From: Acidovorax sp. DW039
GTDB taxonomy: Bacteria; Pseudomonadota; Gammaproteobacteria; Burkholderiales; Burkholderiaceae_C
Length of the DNA stretch: 64,000 nt
NCBI RefSeq assembly: GCF_037101375.1
Contig: NZ_AP029020.1
Span: 300,915-364,914, forward strand
Direction: 5' to 3'
Part shown: piece by piece, positions 37,640 to 46,018 of the stretch
How positions within the stretch are numbered: the first letter of the stretch is position 1
Layout of the letters: each line of letters begins with the position of its first letter
Program-made: the position numbers and the translations under genes
Notes under the pieces: generated by a model
What the model was told of the DNA's origin: nothing
Seen by the model: the letters and a program-made list of their open reading frames with translations, nothing else
The model's database searches: none

Positions 37640-38240
37640 AACGGCAACACAGTCAAGCGCAGCCGCAAGCGCGAGTTCCTGGATGCCATGGAACTGGTGG
37701 TCCCCTGGGCCGAGTTGGTCTCGCTGATAGATCCCTACGCCCCCGAGAGTGGTCGCCGGGGTCAGCAGCCCTTTGCAGTGCAAATCCTGCTGCGCATCCA
37801 CTTCATGCAGCAATAGTTCAAGCTGAGCGATCCCGCCATGGAAGAAGCGCTGCACGACGTGCCAGCCTTTCGGGACTTTGCGGGCCTGACCCACTGGGAC
37901 GAACAGATTCCCAATGAATCGAGCATCCTGCGGCTTAGGCATCTTCTGGAACGCCACAAGCTGGCCGATCAGATCCTGGCCACGGTCAATGCGCTGCTGA
38001 AGGCCAAAGAGCTGCAGCTCAAAGCAGGCACGGTGGTGGATGCCGCCTGGATTGCAGCGCCCAGCTCCACCAAGAACAAGGACAGAAAGCGCGACCCAGA
38101 GATGCATTCGAGCCAAAAGGGCAATGAGTGGCACTTTGGCATGAAGGCGCACATTGGGGTGGACGCGGACTCAGGCCTGGCGCATGCGGTCATTGGCACC
38201 TCGGGAAACGTGGCAGACGTTGTGGAGGGCAAGGATGGCA
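37640..38240 (+). pseudogene. IS5-family transposase, nonsense mutation and 3' truncation
   Basis: Reading on the + strand gives KREFLDAMELVVPWAELVSLIDPY, ILLRIHFMQQ, then an in-frame TAG at 37814. It continues with LSDPAMEEALHDVPAFRDFAGL, ESSILRLRHLLERH, TVVDAAWIAAPSSTKNKDRKRD (first catalytic Asp) and WHFGMKAHIGVDADSGLAH. The match stops near 38,240, losing the remaining catalytic residues. Belongs to the IS5 subgroup with an N-terminal DUF772 domain. Confidence 0.85.
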
Positions 38241-38433
38241 AGCGTGAGTCTGTGGAAGTAAAGGCACCTGTGCGGGCCCTGGGTGCTGGTGTGCAGCCTG
38301 CTGCCCACGGTGGTCACACGCATTGAGACAGTGTGTGAGAGAGCCTCGTGTGGCTTTGTGCCCGCATCACTTCCGCTGAGTGAGGTAGGTCTGTGTGCGT
38401 AGTTTCACTTCGTTGTTGAAATCGCCGTAAAAA

Positions 38434-38470
38434 TAGCTACCAGCGCTTATTCTGTAAGCGCTGGCAGCTA
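38434..38470. terminator. dispersed hairpin / bidirectional terminator-like repeat
   Basis: TAGCTACCAGCGCTTA and TAAGCGCTGGCAGCTA form a 16-bp stem with one mismatch and a 5-base loop, flanked by A and T runs. Hairpins of this form (AGCGCTTATTCTnTAAGCGCT) are scattered in Comamonadaceae genomes between genes. Here it lies immediately before the tonB start, where it could end transcripts coming from the left. Confidence 0.65.
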
Positions 38471-38478
38471 TCATTTTT

Positions 38479-38730
38479 ATGTCGCAGCCAGATCGTTTTG
38501 CCCCTTCCGGGGGTGTGAGCCGCAATACCGTCATCGTCGGCAGCGTCGTGCTTTTCCACATTGCCGCCATCTGGGCACTGCAGTCAGGTCTGGTGCGCAA
38601 GGCCGCCGAGGTGATCGTGCCGGCAGAGCTTCTCAGCGAATTCATTGCGCCGCCCGCTCCCAAGGTTGCGCCGCCGCCGCCCAAGCCTCCAGCGCCAACC
38701 CCACCCAAACCCGCGCCCAAGCGGCGGTAT
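38479..38730 (+). pseudogene. tonB: energy transducer TonB, N-terminal fragment
   Basis: The ~84 residues show a TonB start: short cytoplasmic tail, membrane helix (VIVGSVVLFHIAAIWAL, about 17-35) and Pro/Lys-rich linker (PPKPPAPTPPKPAPK). The match ends abruptly near 38,720 where the ADP-ribosylglycohydrolase gene begins from the other strand; the receptor-binding C-terminal domain is absent. The protein could insert in the membrane but not drive outer-membrane receptors. Confidence 0.8.
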
Positions 38731-38739
38731 CGAGACGCG

Positions 38740-39675
38740 TTACGGGGGAATCGCAAATTGGGCACTACACCTCAACAATTCATCTGCGAGACTTGAGATG
38801 TCACCGCGCATCACTAGCCGATCAAGCCACTGATTCGGAATTCCAGAACTTCCATAGAAAGCTCCGGCGAGTTGTCCGCAGATCGCTGCTGTCGTATCTG
38901 CATCATCACCAAGATTGGCCGCGCTCAGAACTGCTTCTGAGTATGACTCCGTACTAGCGAAACACCAGAGTGCAGCTTCCAGCGAGTCCACACAGTACCC
39001 TGAGCCTCTGATCTCACTTTCTGCTTTGGTCCTGTATCGCTCGTTTGCGATCTCAGAAACTCTGGGACCAAATGCCTCTGTAGCGGCACTTGCCAAAACC
39101 AGGGACTTGGGCTGCCCCGTCAATGCGGCCCTGAGCAATAGCCCAAACAATCGCGAGCACTCAATGGCTTCTTGTGCCCCATGGGTAGTTCGAGTGCTCT
39201 CTGCCGAAAACTGAAGCACCTTCGCAACACTGTTCCTGTAAAACATGGGTATGGGGGCCAAGCGCATTAGCGCACCATTTCCAGCACTTCGCGAATCAAG
39301 GCTTCCCGCAAACGGGTCTCCCGAGCAAATGAAACGATCCAGCGCTGCAGCCACGGTCATGCCAATATCAAAGCACTCACCGTTGCTACTCATATAGCCC
39401 ACGCTACGCCAGTTGCAATAGCGATTCATTTGATCAACAGGATCAAAACCTCCTTTGTGAACCAAGCTAGTGGCCAGACACAATGCCATCGATGTGTCAT
39501 CGGTCCATTCGCCTGGCTTCAATCCAAAGGGGCCGCCGCCCTGCATGTCGACGAGTGGCCGAAACGTTCCCCTGGGCATAAATTCCACAGTAGTGCCAAC
39601 AGCGTCTCCACAAGCGAGGCCCAGGAGACACCCACGGTATCTGTCTATGGCGGTCAGTTCGATCTGTTCATTCAA
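38740..39675 (-). CDS. ADP-ribosylglycohydrolase family protein (DraG/ARH)
   Basis: A 311-residue enzyme with the full ARH pattern: RYRGCLLGLACGDAVGTTVEF, the metal site GEWTDDTSMALCLATSL, and the C-terminal NLGDDADTTAAICGQLAGAFYG carrying the second metal ligands. ARH enzymes remove ADP-ribose from proteins or open ADP-ribosyl phosphates using two Mg2+. The start is TTG 39675, backed by a perfect AAAGGAGG seven bases upstream. It is 71 bases after the NrtR-type gene on the same strand. With KptA across the divergent promoter, ADP-ribose derivatives left by RNA 2'-phosphate removal are an attractive substrate. Confidence 0.9.
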   Translation of the reverse strand: MNEQIELTAIDRYRGCLLGLACGDAVGTTVEFMPRGTFRPLVDMQGGGPFGLKPGEWTDDTSMALCLATSLVHKGGFDPVDQMNRYCNWRSVGYMSSNGECFDIGMTVAAALDRFICSGDPFAGSLDSRSAGNGALMRLAPIPMFYRNSVAKVLQFSAESTRTTHGAQEAIECSRLFGLLLRAALTGQPKSLVLASAATEAFGPRVSEIANERYRTKAESEIRGSGYCVDSLEAALWCFASTESYSEAVLSAANLGDDADTTAAICGQLAGAFYGSSGIPNQWLDRLVMRGDISSLADELLRCSAQFAIPP

Positions 39676-39746
39676 CGGGCGTCCTCCTTTGCAGAGTGGA
39701 TGCTGTGAGCTACTGCCGAGCAGATGGTCTTCACTGCGGACAATTC

Positions 39747-40478
39747 TTATGAGTCAGCAAGTTCAGTCCTCGGACTGAAGGTTCTGGGAAACAAGGTGGC
39801 ATGCGAGCGATCTACCAAGCGATAGCCCATGGCAGGACGACCAAGGCCGCCGCTGATCATTCCAACCTCTTCCATGAATTCAGCGTCCAACATGCGCTTT
39901 CTGAAACCGCTTTTGTCGACGGGCCGCCCTAAGACAATCTCATAAGCATGCTGCAGCTGAGGCAAGGTAAAAGGCTCCTCCAGAAGAAACGCTGGCAAGG
40001 AGGTGTACTCCACCTTGCTGCGCAGACGCGCCAAAGCGCTGCCCAGAATTTCCCCATGATCGAACGCTAACCTCTTGCGACTGGCGACCTCAACGTCGAT
40101 CCAGTCAACATCAGCAGCATTCGCGCCCTTTCTCAGCACCAAATCTCTCGCTGGCACCAAGGCAAAAAAAACGTTGGTTACGGACCAGCCACGAGGGTCT
40201 CGCCTCACACCTCCCCAGCTACCTAACTGCTCAAGGTAGGAGGCGTCCAGCCCCGTCTTCTCGCGCAACTTTCGCAGTGCGCACTCCATCAGGTTCGCAT
40301 CTTGGTCAACGTCTATGAATCCCCCTGGTAGCGCCCAACGACTCGGATACGGCTCACCCTCACCGGAAGGTCGGCGTACCAAAACAACTTTCAGTGTGTC
40401 ATTCAGAACCGTAAAGATGACGACATCCACGGTGACCATGGGACGCGGGAAGTCCAAGGATGGCAATTGAGGTTTCAC
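39747..40478 (-). CDS. NrtR-type transcriptional regulator (Nudix-like + winged helix)
   Basis: The 243-residue protein has an N-terminal Nudix-like domain (VDVVIFTVLNDTLKVVLVRRP; ALPGGFIDVDQDANLMECALRKLREKTGL) and a C-terminal winged helix (FTLPQLQHAYEIVLGRPVDKSGFRKRML). The Nudix box is degenerate: the REXXEE glutamates are replaced (LREKTG), as in NrtR repressors that sense ADP-ribose instead of hydrolysing it. NrtR controls NAD metabolism genes. Start is GTG 40478, or ATG 40439. It probably represses both divergent arms through the two 15-bp palindromes. Confidence 0.88.
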   Translation of the reverse strand: MKPQLPSLDFPRPMVTVDVVIFTVLNDTLKVVLVRRPSGEGEPYPSRWALPGGFIDVDQDANLMECALRKLREKTGLDASYLEQLGSWGGVRRDPRGWSVTNVFFALVPARDLVLRKGANAADVDWIDVEVASRKRLAFDHGEILGSALARLRSKVEYTSLPAFLLEEPFTLPQLQHAYEIVLGRPVDKSGFRKRMLDAEFMEEVGMISGGLGRPAMGYRLVDRSHATLFPRTFSPRTELADS

Positions 40479-40502
40479 AAATTTGATCTCTCAAGGTCAA
40501 TA

Positions 40503-40538
40503 GTTGTACTGCACAACCCACAAGTTGTATAGTACAAC
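40503..40538. promoter_or_regulatory. two 15-bp palindromic operators in the NrtR/kptA divergent promoter
   Basis: GTTGTACTGCACAAC (40503-40517) and GTTGTATAGTACAAC (40524-40538) share the pattern GTTGT-N5-ACAAC. Their centres are 21 bp apart, two helical turns, so dimers would sit on the same face. They occupy the 91-bp gap between divergent nrtR and kptA. NrtR binding is inferred from location and symmetry. Confidence 0.75.
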
Positions 40539-40569
40539 TTAATTTATAAAAACAAAAAAGGGAGAACCT

Positions 40570-41130
40570 ATGAAATTTTCAGAAAAACAAGTCGTGGCAA
40601 CCAGCAAATTCCTGAGTCTGGTTTTGCGTCACAAGCCTCAAGTGATTAGCTTGGACCTGGACTCCAACGGCTGGGCAAACGTTGATGAGTTGCTGCGCAA
40701 AGCGTCTCTGGCAAAGCACACCCTGTCACTTGAGTTGCTTCAATTCGTCGTTCAAACCAACGACAAGAAGCGCTTTTCATTCAGTGATGACGGCACCCGG
40801 ATTCGAGCCAATCAAGGTCACTCTGTCGATGTGGACTTGGGGCTTACAGCCATCGATCCGCCAGCGATCTTGTTTCATGGAACAGCTGAGCGTTTTATCA
40901 GCTCCATACTGGCGACGGGGCTGCAAAAGCGTCAACGTCACCACGTTCACTTAAGCGAAAACAAGGACACTGCCATTCAGGTTGGGCGCAGGTACGGGGT
41001 TCCCGTTCTGTTGGCGATCGATGCGCGGCAAATGGCCCAAGATGGAGTTTCCTTCTACCAAGCAGACAATCAGGTTTGGTTGACCGATGAAGTGCCTTCG
41101 CGTTATCTGACCATCGTCTCAACGAAATAA
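40570..41130 (+). CDS. kptA: RNA 2'-phosphotransferase, Tpt1/KptA family
   Basis: KptA moves a 2'-phosphate from RNA to NAD+, giving ADP-ribose 1'',2''-cyclic phosphate and nicotinamide. The 186-residue protein is full length: SKFLSLVLRHKP with catalytic Arg20-His21, RIRANQGHSV, the NAD-binding LFHGTAERFISSILATGL, HVHLSENKDTAIQVGRRYG, and terminal VWLTDEVPSRYL. GGGAGAA precedes ATG. First gene of the rightward arm, 23 bases before the HAD gene. Bacteria have no fungal-type tRNA splicing, so its substrate may be repaired or damaged RNA, or an ADP-ribosylated nucleic acid. Confidence 0.95.
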   Translation: MKFSEKQVVATSKFLSLVLRHKPQVISLDLDSNGWANVDELLRKASLAKHTLSLELLQFVVQTNDKKRFSFSDDGTRIRANQGHSVDVDLGLTAIDPPAILFHGTAERFISSILATGLQKRQRHHVHLSENKDTAIQVGRRYGVPVLLAIDARQMAQDGVSFYQADNQVWLTDEVPSRYLTIVSTK

Positions 41131-41153
41131 GCCAATCTCAGGAGTCGCTTGTC

Positions 41154-41765
41154 GTGAAAAAGCCCACCATTGCTCTGGACGCTGATGGCGTGCTTCTGGA
41201 CTACAGCCTGGCCTACGCCCACGCGTGGCAACGCGCATTTGGGATTCTTCCGCAGGAGATCGATCCGCAGGCATATTGGCCCATGCAGCGCTGGGGTGTT
41301 GACCAACTCACGGGAGAGCGCCGTCAACAGTTCAGGGACTGCATGGACGAGACATTCTGGTCCACTATTCCGGCATTGGACAAAGCAGTGGAGGCCTGTC
41401 ATCTATTGCACGATGCGGGGTTTCATCTGGTGTGCGTCACAGCGCTGCAGCCTCAATTTGAGCAAGCCCGCCTTCGCAACCTGCGCGATTTGGGGTTTCC
41501 TATCGAAACGGTGATTGCCACTGGCGGTGATGTGTCTGGCCGCAGTCCTAAGGCGAATGCGGTGGACCAGTTAGCACCTGTGGCCTTCGTAGACGACTAC
41601 CTTCCGTATTTCAAAGGCATTCGGCCTGATGTTCACTTGGCATTGATTCATCGTGGCCGCAACGGCACTCCCAATGTTGGACCCGACCTGGATGCCGTGC
41701 ACTCCCAGCATGAAAGTCTGTGGGAGTTCAGTGAGTGGGTGCTGAAGCAACCGAATCTCAGGTGA
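41154..41765 (+). CDS. HAD-superfamily phosphatase linked to KptA
   Basis: A 203-residue HAD hydrolase: motif I DADGVLLDYS (nucleophile Asp8, acid/base Asp10), motif II VTALQ, motif III Lys in GRSPKANAV, motif IV VAFVDDYLPYF. The small cap lies between motifs I and II. GTG 41154 has CAGGAG upstream. Its tight position behind kptA suggests it removes the phosphate from KptA's ADP-ribose phosphate product or a breakdown product. That role is inference; general nucleotidase activity is equally compatible with the sequence. Confidence 0.8.
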   Translation: MKKPTIALDADGVLLDYSLAYAHAWQRAFGILPQEIDPQAYWPMQRWGVDQLTGERRQQFRDCMDETFWSTIPALDKAVEACHLLHDAGFHLVCVTALQPQFEQARLRNLRDLGFPIETVIATGGDVSGRSPKANAVDQLAPVAFVDDYLPYFKGIRPDVHLALIHRGRNGTPNVGPDLDAVHSQHESLWEFSEWVLKQPNLR

Positions 41766-41959
41766 ACATCTAGCCATGTCGTTGGGGTTCTACCTATTGG
41801 GCCTGAATGCTCTCCATGGCCAATGGCTCTGGCAGGGCACTTGGTTTAATTCCTGATTACTGCAATTCACTCTGATACGAGCACCCGTCATTCAACACAC
41901 ACATTTGCATGCAATGGCGTTATAAACAGGCCCTTTTTACCTCTACCCATTGACCACCT

Positions 41960-42271
41960 ATGAACCGCGCAGAACTCGTTGAAATCCTGGCTTCAAAGAA
42001 CGACCTGTCCAAAGCTGCTGCTGCAGCAGTGCTGGAGTCTTTCATTGATGCCGTCCAAACTGCTGTCAAGAAGGGCGACGCTGTCCAACTCGTGGGCTTT
42101 GGCACTTTCAAGTCCGCCAAGCGCGCTGCTCGAACGGGCAAGAACCCCTCCACGGGGGTGGCCCTGAAGATCCCAGCAACCACAGTACCCAAGTTTGTAG
42201 CGGGTGCCAAATTCAAGGCTGTGGTGGACCCAAAGGCTGCCAAGCGCAAGGCAGACAAAGCAGCCAAGTAA
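41960..42271 (+). CDS. HU-family DNA-binding protein
   Basis: A 103-residue histone-like protein: MNRAELVEILASKNDLSKAA, then GFGTFKSAKRAARTGKNPST (beta arm) and a lysine/alanine-rich C-terminal tail (VVDPKAAKRKADKAAK) longer than that of classical HU (~90). It bends DNA as a homodimer. The diverged half-copy at 18,377 derives from a relative of this gene. A rho-independent terminator follows, so it is probably transcribed alone. Confidence 0.93.
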   Translation: MNRAELVEILASKNDLSKAAAAAVLESFIDAVQTAVKKGDAVQLVGFGTFKSAKRAARTGKNPSTGVALKIPATTVPKFVAGAKFKAVVDPKAAKRKADKAAK

Positions 42272-42305
42272 TAAACCACAGGCTGTGGGTTCACAGGCCT
42301 CATTC

Positions 42306-42346
42306 AAAACCGCCTCTGGCCGTTGGTCTCAGGCGGTTTTGTTTTG
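42306..42346 (+). terminator. rho-independent terminator after HU gene
   Basis: AAAACCGCCT and AGGCGGTTTT pair as a 10-bp stem around a 15-base loop and are followed by TGTTTTG on the + strand, 34 bases after the HU stop. The flanking A/T runs could also serve the other direction. Confidence 0.8.
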
Positions 42347-42413
42347 CTCGCCCAGCAGAAACGCAGTAAATACTCACGCTCGCGAGATGGTCCGATCCCG
42401 TAACATCGCAGGC

Positions 42414-42860
42414 ATGAATACGTTCTCCAATGCATTTCGTGCTGAAGTCATCCGGATGGCCCGCAAGGAACTCAAGCCTGAGCTCCAGGGTATGCGCAAA
42501 ATCATCACCAGCCATCGTTCTGAGATTGCAGCCTTGAAGCGTGAAGTCAAAGCATTGGCGTCGCAGTTGCAAGCCGCACAGCGTTTGACCAAAGCGCCCA
42601 ATACGCCGAACGCCCAGGCTGCGGCGAATGCTCCCAGGCGAGCTGCTGGCGGCGATTTCAACGCTCAAGAGTTTGCAGATAAGCGCGCCGAACTGGGCAT
42701 CACTCAAAAGCAGATGGCGCAGCTTGTGGGGGCTTCCTGGTTGTCTGTCTACAAGTGGGAGTCCGGTAAGGTGCATCCCCGTGCAGCACAGCTGGATCGC
42801 ATCTCCAAGATTCTTAAGTTGAGCAAGCGCAAAGCTCTGGCTCAGCTGATTCAAGACTAG
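42414..42860 (+). CDS. HTH XRE-type DNA-binding protein
   Basis: A 148-residue protein with a basic/helical N-terminal half (RSEIAALKREVKALASQLQAA, likely coiled coil) and a C-terminal XRE helix-turn-helix (KRAELGITQKQMAQLVGASWLSVYKWESGKVHP). The coiled coil suggests a dimeric regulator. Start ATG 42414 gives the full helix. It is separated from HU by a terminator, so has its own promoter. Target unknown. Confidence 0.8.
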   Translation: MNTFSNAFRAEVIRMARKELKPELQGMRKIITSHRSEIAALKREVKALASQLQAAQRLTKAPNTPNAQAAANAPRRAAGGDFNAQEFADKRAELGITQKQMAQLVGASWLSVYKWESGKVHPRAAQLDRISKILKLSKRKALAQLIQD

Positions 42861-42901
42861 GCGGTCTGCCGCATCAGTTGTGTGACCGACCGTGGTCAGC
42901 A

Positions 42902-43057
42902 TCAACGGCAGCGGAATGGCTCTGCCGGTGAGGAGTTGTGGCGCTCATCGGCCATTTCGAGCAAGCACTGCATGTAGGGCTGTACTTCAGACCAACGGGC
43001 TCTGTCGTTGTAGAACTGTGCCAGCGTTCGTGTCGCTTCGACAGCATCCGGCCATTC
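42902..43057 (-). pseudogene. C-terminal fragment of an unknown protein (TPR-like helix pair)
   Basis: The minus strand encodes EWPDAVEATRTLAQFYNDRA then WSEVQPYMQCLLEMADERH and a stop. The helical pattern recalls a tetratricopeptide unit. A stop lies just upstream at 43058, so only ~51 residues remain. This may be the gene broken by arrival of the Tn7-like element, whose left edge must be between here and the tniQ stop. Confidence 0.4.
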
Positions 43058-43222
43058 TCAGCAATAGTGACACGGGTCTGGTCGGCCGGGTAGAGGGTGG
43101 GTGGAACGCGTGGTCACCGTGCCGTGGGCTCAGTGGTCAAGTGCATCTGGTTTCTGCATCTAGGGTGTTAAGCAATCCTGCGGTCGATTTGTCTAGTAAT
43201 AGCCATTCGACCTAGCGTGTGC
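43058..43222. other. presumed left edge of the Tn7-like element
   Basis: This non-coding interval lies between a truncated host gene and tniQ, where a transposon end with TnsB-binding repeats should sit. I looked for TGT-type ends and 20-bp repeats shared with 52,040-52,260 and found none convincing by eye. Confidence 0.3.
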
Positions 43223-44554
43223 TTAGAGAAGGAGCATTTGTCGCGAAGACTGCACTCGCAGCTCTTGCGTTGCTATCGCGAAGTCCTCCGGACAGTTCGC
43301 TCTGAGCCAGGACACGGCAGCTTTGCATTCTCGATGAACGTCACCGAGTGTGCAGTCGGGTCGATGTGCAATGTATTTGAGTATTGAGTTCATTGCACGT
43401 TGACGGCGCAAAGGTATGCCTTGCTCTCTGCGAAAGCTGCCACCGAACTCTCCAAGTTTTATAAGGCGATTGCGAAGTGCCCCGGTCGTTAATCCAAGCT
43501 GCTTCGCGGCATCAGCCAAAGTCTTTGCGTCCAAAATAATTTGGTTGATGTCGGACGGTAGGCCGATGCATTCTTCTACCCAAAGACTGCTCTGACCAAA
43601 AATATCCCATTGAGGCTCAGACCAGGGGGTTGAGAAACGTCGTTGGCTTGAAGCATCATGTGCAAACAGTACAGACCACAGTAGCAACCACTTCAACGGG
43701 TGGTCCCCTCGACGTCCCCTCAATAGGTCGTGAATCCAACTACCTGTTGCCAGGCTTGATTCAGGAGACCGGACGGTTCGCAGCCACTGAGCCAACGACG
43801 AGGCTGCAAACCACCCAGCCAATCTGTCTTTGCTCAATGGGTGCGACCAACTCGAAATGCCCTGTCGCCGCAATTCGTTCAATGCTGATTGCCGTAATGC
43901 GTTTAGGTCGAGATGCTCTTGATGCGCCGCGAATTGCGCGAGCAAGGACATTTTTCGAAGAACTTCGAGTTGAGTTGGTGTCGGCTCTGCGTGCTGATAT
44001 TCACCAATCGATACGTCTGGGAGTATCCAGGTGAATGATTTGTGTATCACCGTTTTAAGAGGTTGAGAGTGGTCTGAGCAGACCCATGATCCAACCAGTT
44101 GGTGGGGCCATCGCCATTTTGGCAACAGCTGATTGGCGATGTCGTCATTCAGACATGATTCGCAGTACCGTAAGTGTGAGTTCGGAGATAGACCGCTTGC
44201 GGACATGCCAAGCGTTGTCGTCCATCCTGGTCCGTCTACTGAATTCGTGCGGTCTAGAAAAATTGCTCGCCTGGCCGACGTCAGGAAGGGTATGAACAGG
44301 CCAATGGAGCATCGAGTTCTGAGAAGCTGAAGCACCTCGCCGAGGCTCCCGCCGGTAACTTGCACAAAGTGATGAAGCCCTGTAGGGGCATTGCGTTCCT
44401 TGCAGGCATGTGCAGCGCCGAAAAGCAGTGTTCCAGTATCGCGGTGCGAACCATTGCCACAAATTTTGTGAAACGAACTGGCCCACGAATACAGAGACTC
44501 ATCGCCTCTCCACGCTGGGATGAATGAGAGCTCCTGGTTGATTCCAGTTGCCAT
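43223..44554 (-). CDS. tniQ: TniQ/TnsD-family target-selection protein, copy 1
   Basis: A 443-residue TniQ protein. The N-terminal half carries SLYSWASSFHKICG and the zinc ribbon HLRYCESCLNDD ... WVCSDHSQPL (C-x2-C and C-x2-H). The C-terminal half has a helix-turn-helix (TLADAAKQLGLTTGALRNRL) likely used for DNA recognition. In Tn7-like elements TniQ/TnsD binds the target and recruits TnsC. It starts two bases after the tnsC stop, so the two are translationally coupled. Length fits a TnsD-like form rather than the short TniQ of CRISPR-linked elements. Confidence 0.88.
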   Translation of the reverse strand: MATGINQELSFIPAWRGDESLYSWASSFHKICGNGSHRDTGTLLFGAAHACKERNAPTGLHHFVQVTGGSLGEVLQLLRTRCSIGLFIPFLTSARRAIFLDRTNSVDGPGWTTTLGMSASGLSPNSHLRYCESCLNDDIANQLLPKWRWPHQLVGSWVCSDHSQPLKTVIHKSFTWILPDVSIGEYQHAEPTPTQLEVLRKMSLLAQFAAHQEHLDLNALRQSALNELRRQGISSWSHPLSKDRLAGWFAASSLAQWLRTVRSPESSLATGSWIHDLLRGRRGDHPLKWLLLWSVLFAHDASSQRRFSTPWSEPQWDIFGQSSLWVEECIGLPSDINQIILDAKTLADAAKQLGLTTGALRNRLIKLGEFGGSFRREQGIPLRRQRAMNSILKYIAHRPDCTLGDVHRECKAAVSWLRANCPEDFAIATQELRVQSSRQMLLL

Positions 44555-44556
44555 GT

Positions 44557-45984
44557 TCAGGCATCAACTTGCTTTGCTGCAAGCGTGAGGTAGCGTATTT
44601 GAGACTTCTGGAAGTCCTCATCCAGAGGGGGAGGTAATGAGGTCTTGAGTGCATTCGTCTTGCTTCGAGTATTTTGCTTAGGTTTGTCAGCCAACTGCTC
44701 AGGCTTTTGTGCCTTTACACGCTGGGTGTCGGGAGGCATTGGCTTGTTGTTCTCGTCTCTGCACCACAGTTGTCTGAACGTATCGGCAGGTATGTCAGAG
44801 AACGATTGCAATTTCTTCCAGTCCTTCGCGACCATCGCCTCGATGCGAGTGCGGATGCTGTCAAACGTTTTGCTGCTACGGTACACAAGATCGATCATCT
44901 CCGTATTGATCGGTTTTTGCGTGAAGAGTGCACGTTTTTGAACTTCGCGCCTAAGTCGGCACAAGTACCTTGGCACACCGGCCGTTCGGTTCCATATAAA
45001 GTGATCTAACGTGGGCTCTGCATTACTGTTTGGGAGTGGCGAATATGGAACATCCGGTTCATCGAGAAGAGTAGGTTTCCATAATCCCGGCATCCAGTGT
45101 TTGACCCATTCATCATCTGTCGGATCGTTGGCGGGAAGCATGGTGTGCCATCCCCCCTCCGAGAAGCGATCAGCGTCTTGCGAGAAGCTCCGCAGTTCCG
45201 TGAAGGCCAGAGGATTGCCGAGCACGACCGTAGGAATTCCCCAATTGAGGACCCTCAAAAAGAAGGTTTGAAACTCTCGTGCGAACGCTGTATGGGCTAG
45301 GTTTTTTTCCTGTGCTTCTTCAACTACAAGTAGTCCGCATCGATGGAGGGAGAGTAGATGTAAGAACATGACGGTCTTGCGTTCAACGGTCCAGCTTTTG
45401 AATTGCTGGCGGTAGTTAGAACCAAGGGATTCATCCAACGCAAGAAATGCCGATTCAAGAAAGCCGCCCCTCGAACCGTCTGACGGCATGTGGACCTTTA
45501 GGTAAACCAGTTGCTTAAGCTTGGCCCATTGGCATTCAGGTAAACCGTGATGTTCAATCACCGTGGGCAATAGCGATAGATATCGATCAAGTATTTGCGA
45601 CTTGCCCATTCCGGTGATGGCTTCGAGAATCGCTCCCGACGCAAATGTGGGAAACCAAGGAACAGTCTTCAGCTCCGCACCTTTTAGCTCGGATGTCTCA
45701 TTTATGCGTTGCCGATTGGCTTCTATGTGCGGGTTACGTTGCAGCAGGCCTTGGTAGAGCATATTCTGGACGCTAGATATAAACTCAATCCCAGCGCTGG
45801 TTGGAACCACAATAGACTTGAATACGTCGATAAGTTCGTCGCGACGGGAAAGCGGAATCTCAGAAACGTTTTCTTTGGTGATAGGGCGATTGCGCACCGC
45901 CCTCGCAAGTTCTAGCATGCCAAGTTTGGGGGGCATCTGTGCTAACAGTGGATTGCTCTCTGCGTCTTTCAGTACTGCGAGCAA
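44557..45984 (-). CDS. tnsC: TnsC-like AAA+ transposition regulator
   Basis: A 475-residue ATPase that, as in Tn7, should link target selector to transposase. Walker A is in AITGMGKSQILDRYL, Walker B in CGLLVVEEAQEKN, sensor I in VVLGNPLAF, and an Arg-rich TAGVPRYLCRLRREVQ region follows. The acidic/basic C-terminal ~70 residues (LADKPKQNTRSKTNALKT) probably contact TnsA/TnsB. The frame opens with TTG 45984, but an ATG about 16 codons on is also possible because no clear ribosome site is seen. It is 34 bases after tnsB. Confidence 0.9.
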   Translation of the reverse strand: MLAVLKDAESNPLLAQMPPKLGMLELARAVRNRPITKENVSEIPLSRRDELIDVFKSIVVPTSAGIEFISSVQNMLYQGLLQRNPHIEANRQRINETSELKGAELKTVPWFPTFASGAILEAITGMGKSQILDRYLSLLPTVIEHHGLPECQWAKLKQLVYLKVHMPSDGSRGGFLESAFLALDESLGSNYRQQFKSWTVERKTVMFLHLLSLHRCGLLVVEEAQEKNLAHTAFAREFQTFFLRVLNWGIPTVVLGNPLAFTELRSFSQDADRFSEGGWHTMLPANDPTDDEWVKHWMPGLWKPTLLDEPDVPYSPLPNSNAEPTLDHFIWNRTAGVPRYLCRLRREVQKRALFTQKPINTEMIDLVYRSSKTFDSIRTRIEAMVAKDWKKLQSFSDIPADTFRQLWCRDENNKPMPPDTQRVKAQKPEQLADKPKQNTRSKTNALKTSLPPPLDEDFQKSQIRYLTLAAKQVDA

Positions 45985-46018
45985 CGGGTTTGAAATTATT
46001 GAAATTTTCTACTCCAGC

